From Candidatus Omnitrophota bacterium (lineage in GTDB: Bacteria > Omnitrophota > Omnitrophia > Omnitrophales > Abzuiibacteriaceae), in contig JACQQN010000073.1 in the NCBI GenBank assembly GCA_016206995.1, positions 1-16,352 on the forward strand: a stretch of 16,352 nucleotides of DNA, given 5' to 3'. The translations under genes were made by a program, and so were the position numbers. Shown piece by piece: positions 1-8,334 of the stretch (its first letter is position 1; every line of letters starts with the position of its first letter). Below the pieces are notes generated by a model. It was not told the origin of the DNA. It saw only the letters and a list, made by a program, of their open reading frames with translations, and did not search any database.

Positions 1-1640
1 CGCGTTTTAATTTCGATTTGATGCTTAGCTAAATTTCGTTCGCTGATGATGACATGAATCGGAATACCAATCAAATCTGCGTCGTTAAACTTGACACCCG
101 CACGTTCACGCCGGTCATCATAGAGAAGATCGATTCCTGCTTGCGTCAACTGGCCATATACTTCCTCCGCCACCCGACGCGATGCTTCATCTTGCTCATT
201 GAGCGTCATCAACACCGCTTGAAACGGAGCGATAGTTACCGGCCAAATAACACCTTTTTCATCATGGCATTCTTCAATCGCGGCAGCCAGCAACCGATTC
301 ACGCCAATCCCATAGCAACCCATGACAATTGGGTGAATTTCGCCTGCTTCGTCGTGATAAGTTGCCTCAAGCGCTTTCGAATATCGAGTCCCAAGTTGAA
401 AGGTGTGCCCTACCTCCATTGCTGTTAAAAATTGATAAGTTTCATGACATTTTGGGCAATGATCGTCTTCCCGCGCATATCGAATATCAGCAATTAAATC
501 GGCTTTAAAATCGCGTCCTAAATTTACATTTTTAAAATGTTTGTCTTTTTGGTTGGCGCCAGTAACGAAGTTTTGCATTTTTAAAATATCAGCATCAATC
601 ACAATTTTGATGTGCTTCAGTCCAACAGGGCCACTGAAGCCAAGTGGCGCTCCAGTTGCTTTTTCAATTTCTTCAGATGTTGCGAGACGTAATTCTTTCG
701 CTTGAATCGCTTTCCTCAACTTCCCTTCATTTACCTCGGTCGCTCCATCCACGCAAGCGGCAACCATCTCCCCACCTGCAACATAAAGAATGGTTTTAAC
801 CATTTGTTCTGCTCGAATTCCAAAATGATTCGTAAGTTCATCAATAGTTTTGAGATTAGGCGTCTCAAACGCTTCAAGCTTTTTTTGAGCTTCTCCTTGA
901 TCAAGCACTGCCTTGCTATCAATCGCCCGCTCTGCGAGATCTCGACTTACTGCCGTGTCGCACTTCTTACAAATCACAATATGATCCTCGCCATATGGGC
1001 ACACTTTCATAAATTCATGCGACACAGCTCCCCCCATCACCCCCGTATCAGCGCTTACAATTTTCACCTGGATCCCACAACGCTTCATAATACGTTTGTA
1101 AACTTCGTAGATCACCTCATAAGTTTTTTTTAAACTTTCTTCATCCCGATGAAAACTGTATGCATCCTTCATAATAAATTCTTTTGTTCGAACAATTCCA
1201 AATCGCGGGCGAAGCTCATCTCGGAATTTAGTTTGAATTTGGTAAAGTGTCAGAGGAAGATCTTGATAGGATTGTACGTAGGCACCAACAAGCTCTGTAA
1301 TGATTTCTTCGTGTGTAGGACCGAGCACAAATTCTTGCCCAGATCGGTTGATGAAAGAAATTTTATCTTCCCCTAAAAGATCGAAACGGCCTGTTTTTTT
1401 CCAAAGTTCAGCCGGGTGAAGCGCGGGAAGCAGGACTTCTTCGGCACTTGCTTTCGCCATCTCATCACGAATGATTGAAACAATCTTTTGCAAAACCCGA
1501 AATCCGAGAGGCAGATAGCTATAAACACCAGCTGAGAGTTTTCGAATGAAACCACCCCGCAAAAGCAAGCGATGGCTGAGCGCTTCAACTTCTTTTGGAA
1601 CCTCGCGGAGTGTTGGGATAAGTGTTTGTGTCCAGCGCAT
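1..1640 (-). CDS. proS: Prolyl-tRNA synthetase (bacterial long form), C-terminus cut by window edge
   Basis: Charges tRNA-Pro with proline in the cytoplasm. The frame is open from ATG at 1638-1640 to the left edge, giving 546 codons; bacterial-type ProS is usually about 570 residues, so only a short C-terminal piece should be missing. Visible class II features are GPTHEE (residues 107-112), motif 2 with FRDELRPRFG (139-148), and motif 3 GCYGIGVNR towards the end. Between motifs 2 and 3 lies the long insertion that carries the editing domain in bacterial ProS, flanked by two CxxC pairs (CKKC and CPKC). The C-terminal anticodon-binding part is recognisable from YDDRRERAGVKFNDADLIG. The start lies 4 nt after the rseP stop, consistent with translational coupling. 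It is the last visible gene of the operon. Identification is secure; the 3' end is not visible. Confidence 0.96.
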   Translation of the reverse strand, partial: MRWTQTLIPTLREVPKEVEALSHRLLLRGGFIRKLSAGVYSYLPLGFRVLQKIVSIIRDEMAKASAEEVLLPALHPAELWKKTGRFDLLGEDKISFINRSGQEFVLGPTHEEIITELVGAYVQSYQDLPLTLYQIQTKFRDELRPRFGIVRTKEFIMKDAYSFHRDEESLKKTYEVIYEVYKRIMKRCGIQVKIVSADTGVMGGAVSHEFMKVCPYGEDHIVICKKCDTAVSRDLAERAIDSKAVLDQGEAQKKLEAFETPNLKTIDELTNHFGIRAEQMVKTILYVAGGEMVAACVDGATEVNEGKLRKAIQAKELRLATSEEIEKATGAPLGFSGPVGLKHIKIVIDADILKMQNFVTGANQKDKHFKNVNLGRDFKADLIADIRYAREDDHCPKCHETYQFLTAMEVGHTFQLGTRYSKALEATYHDEAGEIHPIVMGCYGIGVNRLLAAAIEECHDEKGVIWPVTIAPFQAVLMTLNEQDEASRRVAEEVYGQLTQAGIDLLYDDRRERAGVKFNDADLIGIPIHVIISERNLAKHQIEIKT

Positions 1641-1644
1641 AAAA

Positions 1645-2745
1645 TTAATGACCAAAAAAAGATTTGATTTTTGTAATCACGCCCACATTAATCAGGTCGT
1701 TATACACTACAAACACCATGAGGGCCATTAAGAGAGCAAACCCAACTTGAGTCATTCGGTCTTGTATTTTAGGGTTGATTTCTCTTCGAAAAATGACGCC
1801 TAATAAGAGAAAAAAGATGTGGCCGCCATCAAGTGCTGGAATTGGCAGTAAATTGATCACTGCAAGCGAAATACTGATAAGTGCGGTAAATTGGAGGAGC
1901 GTCGCCAAGCCTAATTGAGCCGCATTTCCAGCCATCACCATGATCCCAATAGGCCCGCTGAGCGCCTTCACAGAGAGTTTCCCAGTAACTAAATACCATA
2001 AGGATTTATATGTTAGGATTGTTAGATTGACTGTTGTGGCAATCGCATTTTTAATCGCTCCCCATAAAGGAAACTTTTCGATAAAGTACTCCTTGGTGGG
2101 CGTGATTCCAATCCGAGAAATTTTTTGCTTCTCTCCTGCGGCATTTGCCCCATCTTCTGTTCGAGGTACGATAACTATTTCTAAAATCTCGTCTCCGCGG
2201 TTCACATCGAGCCTGAGTTCAGGCGCCTGATTTTCAATAATCGCAAGTGTCATTTGTTGCCAATTTTGGATCGGAGTTCCATTAAGCTTTGTCACCTCAT
2301 CACCCACCTGGAGGCCACTTGTTTCCGCTGGAAAACCTTTCACAAAACCACCAATCTTTGCTTTCAAAACTGGGTGGCCCATCCAAAAAACGATGGCAAG
2401 TAAAAATACTGCAAAAACATAATTCATAAAAACACCAGCAATTAAAATTCCAAACCGCCGGAGCGGTGAAGCGGCAAGAAAATCACCGGGTTTTGGTGCA
2501 TTTCCGGCAAGCTCTCCAAAAGATTCGCCGGCTGGTTTTACAAAACCACCGAGCGGAATTGCTGAAATGGCATATACTGTTCCTTTTCTAACCCAGCGGA
2601 AAACTTCGGGACCAAACCCAATCGAAAACTTTTCAACACGGACTCGAGACCAAATACAGGCAAGATAATGCCCAAACTCATGAACAAAAATGAGAAATCC
2701 AAGAATCACCAAGGTTGGGATTAATTGAGTTAAGAAATTTAACAT
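1645..2745 (-). CDS. rseP: RseP/SpoIVFB-type site-2 intramembrane zinc protease
   Basis: Membrane-embedded metalloprotease; family members cleave anti-sigma factors or other transmembrane substrates inside the bilayer. The zinc motif HEFGH is at residues 22-26, in the same position as in E. coli RseP, within the first transmembrane segment. A single PDZ-like domain lies around residues 128-191, and the second catalytic motif NLLPIPALDGG around 298-308, followed by a last membrane segment. At 366 residues with one PDZ domain it is shorter than the two-PDZ E. coli form. I chose the ATG at 2743-2745 because GGAGG (2756-2760) lies 10 nt upstream and HEFGH then falls at the family position. An ATG nine codons further upstream is in frame but lacks such support. 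It overlaps the dxr stop by 7 nt. No partner anti-sigma factor is visible, so its substrate is unknown. Confidence 0.93.
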   Translation of the reverse strand: MLNFLTQLIPTLVILGFLIFVHEFGHYLACIWSRVRVEKFSIGFGPEVFRWVRKGTVYAISAIPLGGFVKPAGESFGELAGNAPKPGDFLAASPLRRFGILIAGVFMNYVFAVFLLAIVFWMGHPVLKAKIGGFVKGFPAETSGLQVGDEVTKLNGTPIQNWQQMTLAIIENQAPELRLDVNRGDEILEIVIVPRTEDGANAAGEKQKISRIGITPTKEYFIEKFPLWGAIKNAIATTVNLTILTYKSLWYLVTGKLSVKALSGPIGIMVMAGNAAQLGLATLLQFTALISISLAVINLLPIPALDGGHIFFLLLGVIFRREINPKIQDRMTQVGFALLMALMVFVVYNDLINVGVITKIKSFFGH

Positions 2746-3881
2746 AAACTCTCGGCCTCCGTTCGTGCCCACCGATCTGCTTCTAAGACATCAGAAAGTG
2801 AAGGGTTGTGTGATGATTTGTGTTTTCTCATACTTTTTGAGATTGTTTCGTAAATCTGCGTAAATTTTATTTTTCCATCCATAAACTTTTGAACAGCAAC
2901 CTCATTGGCCGCATTCAACACCGCAGGCATTGTTCCACCAATCCGCTTCGCTTCATAGCCAAGTGTAAGGCAAGGAAATCGTTTTCGATCTGGTTTATAA
3001 AATCGAATAGACTCAAGCTTTGTGAGCTCCAAACTTGGGATTGAATTAACAAAACGCGAGGGATAACTAAGTGCATATTGAATGGGTAGCCTCATATCTG
3101 TAATCCCGAGCTGCGCTAAGTGTGAGCCGTCAACGAATTCAATTAATGCATGAATAATCGCCTCAGGATGAATGACTACGTCCACACGATCTGCCGGCAC
3201 CCCAAACAAATTAGAGGCTTCAATTACCTCAAGACCTTTATTCATTAAAGTTGCAGAATCAATTGTGATTTTTGGACCCATTTTCCAGCGGGGATGCTTT
3301 AGTGCTTCTTCCAAAGAAATGGTTTGGAACGATTTTTTTCGTTTCCAGAAAGGGCCTCCAGACGACGTGAGGACTAGTTTTTTAACGTCGTTTTTCCCAT
3401 ACCCCTCTAGACATTGCCACAGCCCTGAATGCTCACTATCAATAGGAAGTAGCTTCACTCTTTGTTTTTTAACTTGCTTCATTAAAAGCTCGCCAGCCAT
3501 CACGAGGGGTTCTTTGTTGGCAATCGCAACATTTTTCTTTGCTTGGATTGCTTGAAAAATTGGCTGAAGTCCAGCAGCACCCACTAAGGCAAAAATCACT
3601 TGGTCAGCATCAGGATGTGCGCTTGCCTTGAGTAATCCTTCATCGCCACTTACCACGCGAATTTGATAAGATTTTAATCGGTCGCGCAGCCACGAAAAAT
3701 TTTCTGAAGCATAAATGCAAACCAATTTGGGGCGAAATTCGATTGCTTGTTTCAAAAGCGCTTCGGCTTGGGTTCGCGCCGCTAAGGTGATCACTTGAAA
3801 TTTCCCTGGATGGGCGCGTAAAACACGCAGTGTATTCACGCCAATTGAACCCGTTGATCCAATGATTGAAATCTTTTTCAT
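2739..3881 (-). CDS. dxr: 1-deoxy-D-xylulose 5-phosphate reductoisomerase
   Basis: Cytoplasmic enzyme converting DXP to MEP with NADPH, the first committed step of the MEP isoprenoid route. The N-terminal NADPH motif GSTGSIG sits at residues 8-14. Metal and substrate motifs are DSEH (148-151), SGGPF (174-178) and the conserved block ending DSATLMNKGLE (about 208-218), followed by VVIHPEAIIH. The NKE segment (ANKEPLVMAG, from residue 121) has Pro where the E. coli enzyme has Ser. At 380 residues it is slightly shorter than E. coli DXR. The start is ATG 3879-3881, overlapping the cdsA stop as ATGA. A start 17 codons upstream would add residues unlike any DXR N-terminus, so I rejected it. It sits between cdsA and rseP. 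Its product feeds the substrates of the upstream uppS. Confidence 0.96.
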   Translation of the reverse strand: MKKISIIGSTGSIGVNTLRVLRAHPGKFQVITLAARTQAEALLKQAIEFRPKLVCIYASENFSWLRDRLKSYQIRVVSGDEGLLKASAHPDADQVIFALVGAAGLQPIFQAIQAKKNVAIANKEPLVMAGELLMKQVKKQRVKLLPIDSEHSGLWQCLEGYGKNDVKKLVLTSSGGPFWKRKKSFQTISLEEALKHPRWKMGPKITIDSATLMNKGLEVIEASNLFGVPADRVDVVIHPEAIIHALIEFVDGSHLAQLGITDMRLPIQYALSYPSRFVNSIPSLELTKLESIRFYKPDRKRFPCLTLGYEAKRIGGTMPAVLNAANEVAVQKFMDGKIKFTQIYETISKSMRKHKSSHNPSLSDVLEADRWARTEAESLC

Positions 3882-4687
3882 GAGAAGAGGCCACTTTGGA
3901 AAAGCTGGATGTAATAGTAGACACAAGGACAAGCAAATAACAGACTGTCCAAGACATCAAGAACCCCACCAAGCCCTGGCCAGTGACCAGAATCTTTCAG
4001 GTTCACTTCCCGTTTGATCAAACTTTCAGCAAGGTCCCCCAACTGCGCGAGAATTCCAACCACAATCCCAAGCACCAAAAGATGAGAAATTGGAACATAT
4101 GGAAGATATAGTTTTGAAGCAAGCGATACCGCAACACTCACAACAAAACCGCCAACAGCCCCTTCCACCGATTTGTTCGGACTGATATGAAGTGCGTATT
4201 TATGTTTTCCGTAACTCTTCCCAATAAAATAAGCACCCGTATCTCCTAGTTTTACAACCGCAAGCGTATAAAAAACCCAGGCCTGACCATCAGGAAGCAA
4301 CCTAATTTTTGCTAAAAATGATGCAAACCAAGCAACGTAAAATAAGCCAAAAAGAGTAAGCGCCGTACTGATCAGCGCTTGATCTTTGAGACGTCGACTG
4401 AAATTAAAAATAAAAATGCAAAGCGTAGCGACCATGAAAATTACTGACTCCGCTGGAATGTAATATGCTAATGGAAATAATGCACCGAAGATGAGTCCTA
4501 GCGAACGGTTTAAAACATAACCTTTCTTTTCGGCGATATCAAAATATTCAGAAAGGCCAAGCAAAATAAAGCCCTCCAAAATTAAAATAAAAACCCAAAC
4601 AGGTGCCCAAAACATTGCGTAACACGCAATGGCACTTAAAATTGCAGATACCATCAGTCGCTTAATCAGTTGTCTTCGCTCAACCAT
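3878..4687 (-). CDS. cdsA: Phosphatidate cytidylyltransferase (CDP-diacylglycerol synthase)
   Basis: Inner-membrane enzyme that makes CDP-diacylglycerol from phosphatidic acid and CTP, the branch point to bacterial phospholipids. The 269 residues are mostly hydrophobic segments. The C-terminal CDP-alcohol region is clear: KLGDTGAYFIGK (146-157), then SLIKREVNLKDSGHWPGLGG (222-241) followed by VLDVLDS. Two deviations stand out: the family signature usually reads PGHGG..DR.D, and here His is replaced by Leu (239) and Arg by Val (245). The acidic residues D244 and D247 remain. I recall similar variants from some PVC-group CdsA proteins, so activity is likely kept, but that is from memory. The start ATG overlaps the end of uppS by 8 nt, with AAGG 9 nt upstream; the stop overlaps dxr by 4 nt. 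The uppS-cdsA-dxr-rseP order is common in bacteria. Confidence 0.93.
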   Translation of the reverse strand: MVERRQLIKRLMVSAILSAIACYAMFWAPVWVFILILEGFILLGLSEYFDIAEKKGYVLNRSLGLIFGALFPLAYYIPAESVIFMVATLCIFIFNFSRRLKDQALISTALTLFGLFYVAWFASFLAKIRLLPDGQAWVFYTLAVVKLGDTGAYFIGKSYGKHKYALHISPNKSVEGAVGGFVVSVAVSLASKLYLPYVPISHLLVLGIVVGILAQLGDLAESLIKREVNLKDSGHWPGLGGVLDVLDSLLFACPCVYYYIQLFQSGLFS

Positions 4688-5456
4688 GGGTTTCTACCTT
4701 TGCCACCAACTCGTTGGCCCGGCCAAACCGGCGGTCACGATTCCCATAGATTTCAATCGCTTGCAATAAGTCATTCCGGGTAAAATCAGGCCAATATTTA
4801 TCTAAAATACAAATTTCCGTGTAAGAAAGTTGCCACAGTAAAAAATTACTTAATCGAAATTCTCCACTGGTTCGAATCAAAAGATCTGGGTCAGGAATAC
4901 CGCTGGTAGACAAAGAATCGGAAACCATTTTTTCATTGATTTCATCAGAAGAAATAATGCCGCGTTTCACCTCAGTTGCAATCGTTTTAACTGCATCAAC
5001 GATTTCTTCACGGCTTGAGTAACTAAGCGCTAATAAAAGTGTCAAGCCTGTATTTTCTTTGGTTTGCTCAAATCCTTTCCGAATTTTTTTCTGAATGTCA
5101 ACCGGCAGATCGTTCAACCGACCAATCATGCGAAAACGAATATTGGTTTTATGAATTTCTCTCAGTTCCACATCTAAGTAATTGGATAAAAGTTTCATCA
5201 GGAAACTGACTTCATCTTTTGCGCGTGACCAATTTTCCTTCGAAAATGCATATAAGGTAAGGAATTGGATTCCGAGATCAGCGCAAGCTCGCATGATTTC
5301 ACGGGATCGCTCAACTCCTTGGCGATGACCTTCGTGACGTGGCAAGTGCCGTTCGTTTGCCCATCGCCCGTTTCCATCCATGATAATTGCGATATGCCGC
5401 GGCAGCCGCTCTTTGGGCATTGGAAAATTGGCAGGTAAGGAATGGCTATGCGTCAC
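4680..5456 (-). CDS. uppS: Undecaprenyl (polyprenyl) diphosphate synthase, cis-prenyltransferase
   Basis: Extends farnesyl diphosphate with isopentenyl diphosphate to the C55 lipid carrier used for peptidoglycan and other envelope glycans; it acts at the cytoplasmic face of the membrane. The 258-residue length fits the family (E. coli 253). Signature motifs are MDGNGRWA (26-33, with the metal-binding Asp at 27), FSKENW (71-76) and RTSGEFRLSNFLLWQ (195-209). The start is GTG at 5454-5456: AGAGG lies just upstream and overlaps the purA stop, while the internal ATG at residue 13 has no Shine-Dalgarno. It is 8 nt after purA and overlaps cdsA by 8 nt. The exact chain length of the product cannot be read from the sequence. 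Confidence 0.95.
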   Translation of the reverse strand: MTHSHSLPANFPMPKERLPRHIAIIMDGNGRWANERHLPRHEGHRQGVERSREIMRACADLGIQFLTLYAFSKENWSRAKDEVSFLMKLLSNYLDVELREIHKTNIRFRMIGRLNDLPVDIQKKIRKGFEQTKENTGLTLLLALSYSSREEIVDAVKTIATEVKRGIISSDEINEKMVSDSLSTSGIPDPDLLIRTSGEFRLSNFLLWQLSYTEICILDKYWPDFTRNDLLQAIEIYGNRDRRFGRANELVAKVETHG

Positions 5457-5464
5457 GCTACCTC

Positions 5465-6739
5465 TTACACAAAAATAGTTTGAGATCGATGTGAACCAAC
5501 TGAAACAATCGTAACTTTGGTATCGAGTAATTCCTCGAGGCGTTTTAAATATCGCTTCGCATTTTTAGGAAGCGCGGAAAATTTTCTAATTTTCTCAACA
5601 GAACATCGCCAGCCGGGATGCGTTTCGTAAACTGGGGTCCCATGTTCTAAAACTTCAATATCAGGCGTAAAATATTTATAAATTTTGCCTCGATACCGAT
5701 AAGCAACGCAAATCTTAATTTCAGGAAGTTCATCCAACACATCTAACTTCATTACCGCAAGCTGCGACAACCCGTTTACCAAAACGGAATGCCGCGCAAT
5801 CACAGCATCGAACCAGCCGCAACGCCTAGGCCTCCCTGTTGTCGAACCAAACTCCTCGCCTTTGGTCCTGACGTGATCCATTAAATCCGGAGGGAATTCG
5901 GTAGGAAAGGGGCCTTCTCCAACCCGTGTGGTGTATGCTTTCACAACGCCAATCACACGATCGATTCGCGCTGGGCTTACTCCAGAACCCGTAATCGCCC
6001 CACCCGCAGACGCATTCGAGGAAGTCACATATGGATAGGTTCCATAGTCAACATCGAGCAGGGTCCCTTGCGCTCCTTCAAAAAGCACGCGCTTTTTCTT
6101 TCGATAAGCTGCATCTAAAAGCAAACTTGTATTACAAATCAAAGGTTTGAAAAATGAACGAAATCGACTATATGTTTTATAGATTTTGCTAAACGACAAT
6201 GCTTTCTCTCGAAAAATTTTCTTGAGAATTGCATTTTTTTCACTCAAAACAAGCTTGAGCCGGTCGCGGAAAACACGATCGTTCATCAAATCAACAATTC
6301 GGATTCCAAGCCGCGCAGCTTTATCGGCATAGCAAGGGCCAATTCCTTTTTTCGTCGTCCCAATCTTTCCCTTACCCTTTACGCGCTCCAGATATTCATC
6401 GATCAATTTATGATAGGGCATGATCAGGTGGGCTTGTTCACTAATAAAAAGTCGCCCAGCAATGCTCACGCCTCGTTTTTTGAGCATCGCGATTTCATCA
6501 GAGAGCGCTTCAGGATCGACCACCACACCGTTTCCAATGACACATTTTTTTCCTGGATGCAGAATTCCGCTTGGAATCACATGAAGTACAAACTTCTTAT
6601 CTGCAAATTTTACGGTGTGGCCCGCATTATTTCCGCCTTGGTAGCGGACGATAAAATCGCTTTTTTCGGCAAGTAAATCGATGATTTTCCCTTTTCCCTC
6701 GTCGCCCCACTGAGCACCAATTAAGATAATGTTTGACAT
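5465..6739 (-). CDS. purA: Adenylosuccinate synthetase
   Basis: Cytoplasmic enzyme joining IMP and aspartate, with GTP hydrolysis, to adenylosuccinate on the route to AMP. The 424 residues match the usual 425-432. The N-terminal GAQWGDEGKGK (8-18) carries the catalytic Asp13, and GGNNAGHT places the catalytic His at 41, both at the E. coli positions. Further family blocks are GTTKKGIGPCY, EGAQGTLLDVDYGTYPYVTS, TRVGEGPFPTE and the guanine-contacting KLDVLDELPE. The ATG start lies 2 nt after the serA stop and has no obvious Shine-Dalgarno, so translation may depend on coupling to serA. The middle region around residues 165-205 is Lys/Arg/Phe rich and more variable than the rest. Placement between serA and uppS has no clear pathway logic beyond growth-linked expression. 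Confidence 0.96.
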   Translation of the reverse strand: MSNIILIGAQWGDEGKGKIIDLLAEKSDFIVRYQGGNNAGHTVKFADKKFVLHVIPSGILHPGKKCVIGNGVVVDPEALSDEIAMLKKRGVSIAGRLFISEQAHLIMPYHKLIDEYLERVKGKGKIGTTKKGIGPCYADKAARLGIRIVDLMNDRVFRDRLKLVLSEKNAILKKIFREKALSFSKIYKTYSRFRSFFKPLICNTSLLLDAAYRKKKRVLFEGAQGTLLDVDYGTYPYVTSSNASAGGAITGSGVSPARIDRVIGVVKAYTTRVGEGPFPTEFPPDLMDHVRTKGEEFGSTTGRPRRCGWFDAVIARHSVLVNGLSQLAVMKLDVLDELPEIKICVAYRYRGKIYKYFTPDIEVLEHGTPVYETHPGWRCSVEKIRKFSALPKNAKRYLKRLEELLDTKVTIVSVGSHRSQTIFV

Positions 6740-6741
6740 GA

Positions 6742-8334
6742 CTAAAGTTTAACAACCTTTGCATCAATAATAGGTTTAAAAGCTTTCAACTCTTTGAGCG
6801 CTTTAGGAGAGACGTCGTTATCCGTGTTGATGACGGTCAATGCAAAGGTCTTTTTTGCTTTCTTCATACGCCCGAGCGTCATCTCCGCAATGTTGATTTT
6901 ATTTTTACCTAAAATGGTTCCAATTTGACCTACAACTCCAGGCTGATCTTCATTGTGAATCACAATCACAACGCCCGTCGGCACCGCATCCAACCTGAAT
7001 TCATTGACGCGGACAATTCGTGGGTCGTGGTCGCCAAACAAAGTCCCAAGCACGACATTCTTATCCCCATTCGTCCCTACTTCGAGTTCGATAAAATTCG
7101 AAAAATCCCCTATTTGCGTTGTCCTGCTTTCATTGACTTCAATGGATCGTTCACGTGCAAGCGTAGGCGCGTTTACAAAATTTACAGTTTCTCCACAAAT
7201 TGGCGTCAAAAGTCCCTTTAAAATTGCGATGGTCAGCGGTTCCAATTTATACTTAGTCACTTCACCACCATATCGAATAGACACTTTTTTAAAACTTCCG
7301 CCAAAATACTGCGTGTAAAACCTGCCAAGGCGTTCCGCTAAATTGAGCCATGGCTTGAGCACTCGAAAGGACTCTGCATCAAGCGAAGGAACGTTCACAG
7401 CATCTTTAATTCCACGGTCAAATAAAGCATCCGTTACTTGCTGAGCAACTGCAACAGCAACATTCTCTTGCGCTTCTTCCGTTGCAGCACCTAAATGCGG
7501 CGTGGTAATCACCTGATCCAGTGCTAGAAGCGGATTATTTTTGGGAGGTTCACTGGTAAATACATCAAGAGCAGCACCGCGTACTTTTCCAGAAAGAATC
7601 GCATCGTAGAGCGCTTTCTCGTCAATAATTCCGCCCCGTGCACAGTTAATGATGTAAACCCCTTTTTGCATCAGCTCAAACGCTTTAGCATTAATAATGT
7701 TTTTTGTTTGTTCGGTTAAGGGAACGTGAACCGTAATGAAATGAGATTTTTTAAGAAGTTCCTCCAAAGTAACCAATGTGATCCCAGACTGACGGAGGCT
7801 ATCTTTTGAAATGTATGGATCATACCCGATGGGTTGCATCCCAAAAACAAGCGCGCGTGTCACAATTTGGCGTCCAATTCTTCCAAGCCCAATCACGCCA
7901 AGTGTTTTTCCATAAAGTTCGGAACCCGTAAACTTACCTCGATTCCATTCGCCCTTTTTTACTGATTGACTTGCTTGAGGAATATTTCGTGCGACCGCCA
8001 TGAGCATCGACCAAGTATGTTCACACGTGGAAATTGTATTCCCTTCTGGCGTGTTCATAACAATAATTCCCTGCTTCGTAGCCGCTTCTAAATCTACGTT
8101 ATCAACCCCAACACCCGCCCTGCCTATCACCCGCAATTTTTTTGCTTGTTCAAGAACACTTTTTGTAAGTTTTGTGGCTGACCTCACAACGATTGCATCA
8201 TATTGATCGATAATTTTCTTGAGCTCTTCTTCTTTGAGCCCAGTCTTCACATCTACTTCAAGCGCCTTCTCTTTTTTGAGAATCGCGACACCCCGTTCAC
8301 CAAGCGGATCGCTTACCAAAACTTTAAATTTCAT
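6742..8334 (-). CDS. serA: D-3-phosphoglycerate dehydrogenase with C-terminal ACT domain
   Basis: Oxidises 3-phosphoglycerate to 3-phosphohydroxypyruvate with NAD, the first step of serine synthesis. At 530 residues it is the long form: substrate/NAD catalytic core (about 1-315), an intervening domain (about 316-450) and a C-terminal ACT domain (about 455-530) of the kind that binds serine for feedback inhibition. The NAD motif is GLGRIG (149-154). The catalytic set is Arg233 (CARGG), Glu262 (SEPP) and His280 (TPHLGAA). The ATG overlaps the stop of the upstream aminotransferase gene as ATGA, and GGAAG sits a few bases before it, so the two are translationally coupled. The reaction product is the substrate of a phosphoserine aminotransferase, which bears on the neighbouring gene. 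Serine inhibition is expected from the domain layout but not shown by the sequence. Confidence 0.96.
   Translation of the reverse strand: MKFKVLVSDPLGERGVAILKKEKALEVDVKTGLKEEELKKIIDQYDAIVVRSATKLTKSVLEQAKKLRVIGRAGVGVDNVDLEAATKQGIIVMNTPEGNTISTCEHTWSMLMAVARNIPQASQSVKKGEWNRGKFTGSELYGKTLGVIGLGRIGRQIVTRALVFGMQPIGYDPYISKDSLRQSGITLVTLEELLKKSHFITVHVPLTEQTKNIINAKAFELMQKGVYIINCARGGIIDEKALYDAILSGKVRGAALDVFTSEPPKNNPLLALDQVITTPHLGAATEEAQENVAVAVAQQVTDALFDRGIKDAVNVPSLDAESFRVLKPWLNLAERLGRFYTQYFGGSFKKVSIRYGGEVTKYKLEPLTIAILKGLLTPICGETVNFVNAPTLARERSIEVNESRTTQIGDFSNFIELEVGTNGDKNVVLGTLFGDHDPRIVRVNEFRLDAVPTGVVIVIHNEDQPGVVGQIGTILGKNKINIAEMTLGRMKKAKKTFALTVINTDNDVSPKALKELKAFKPIIDAKVVKL

Noticed and set aside
3882..3932. 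Upstream start for dxr
   Set aside because: It would add 17 residues before the NADPH motif that other DXR proteins lack. The ATGA overlap with cdsA is the better start.
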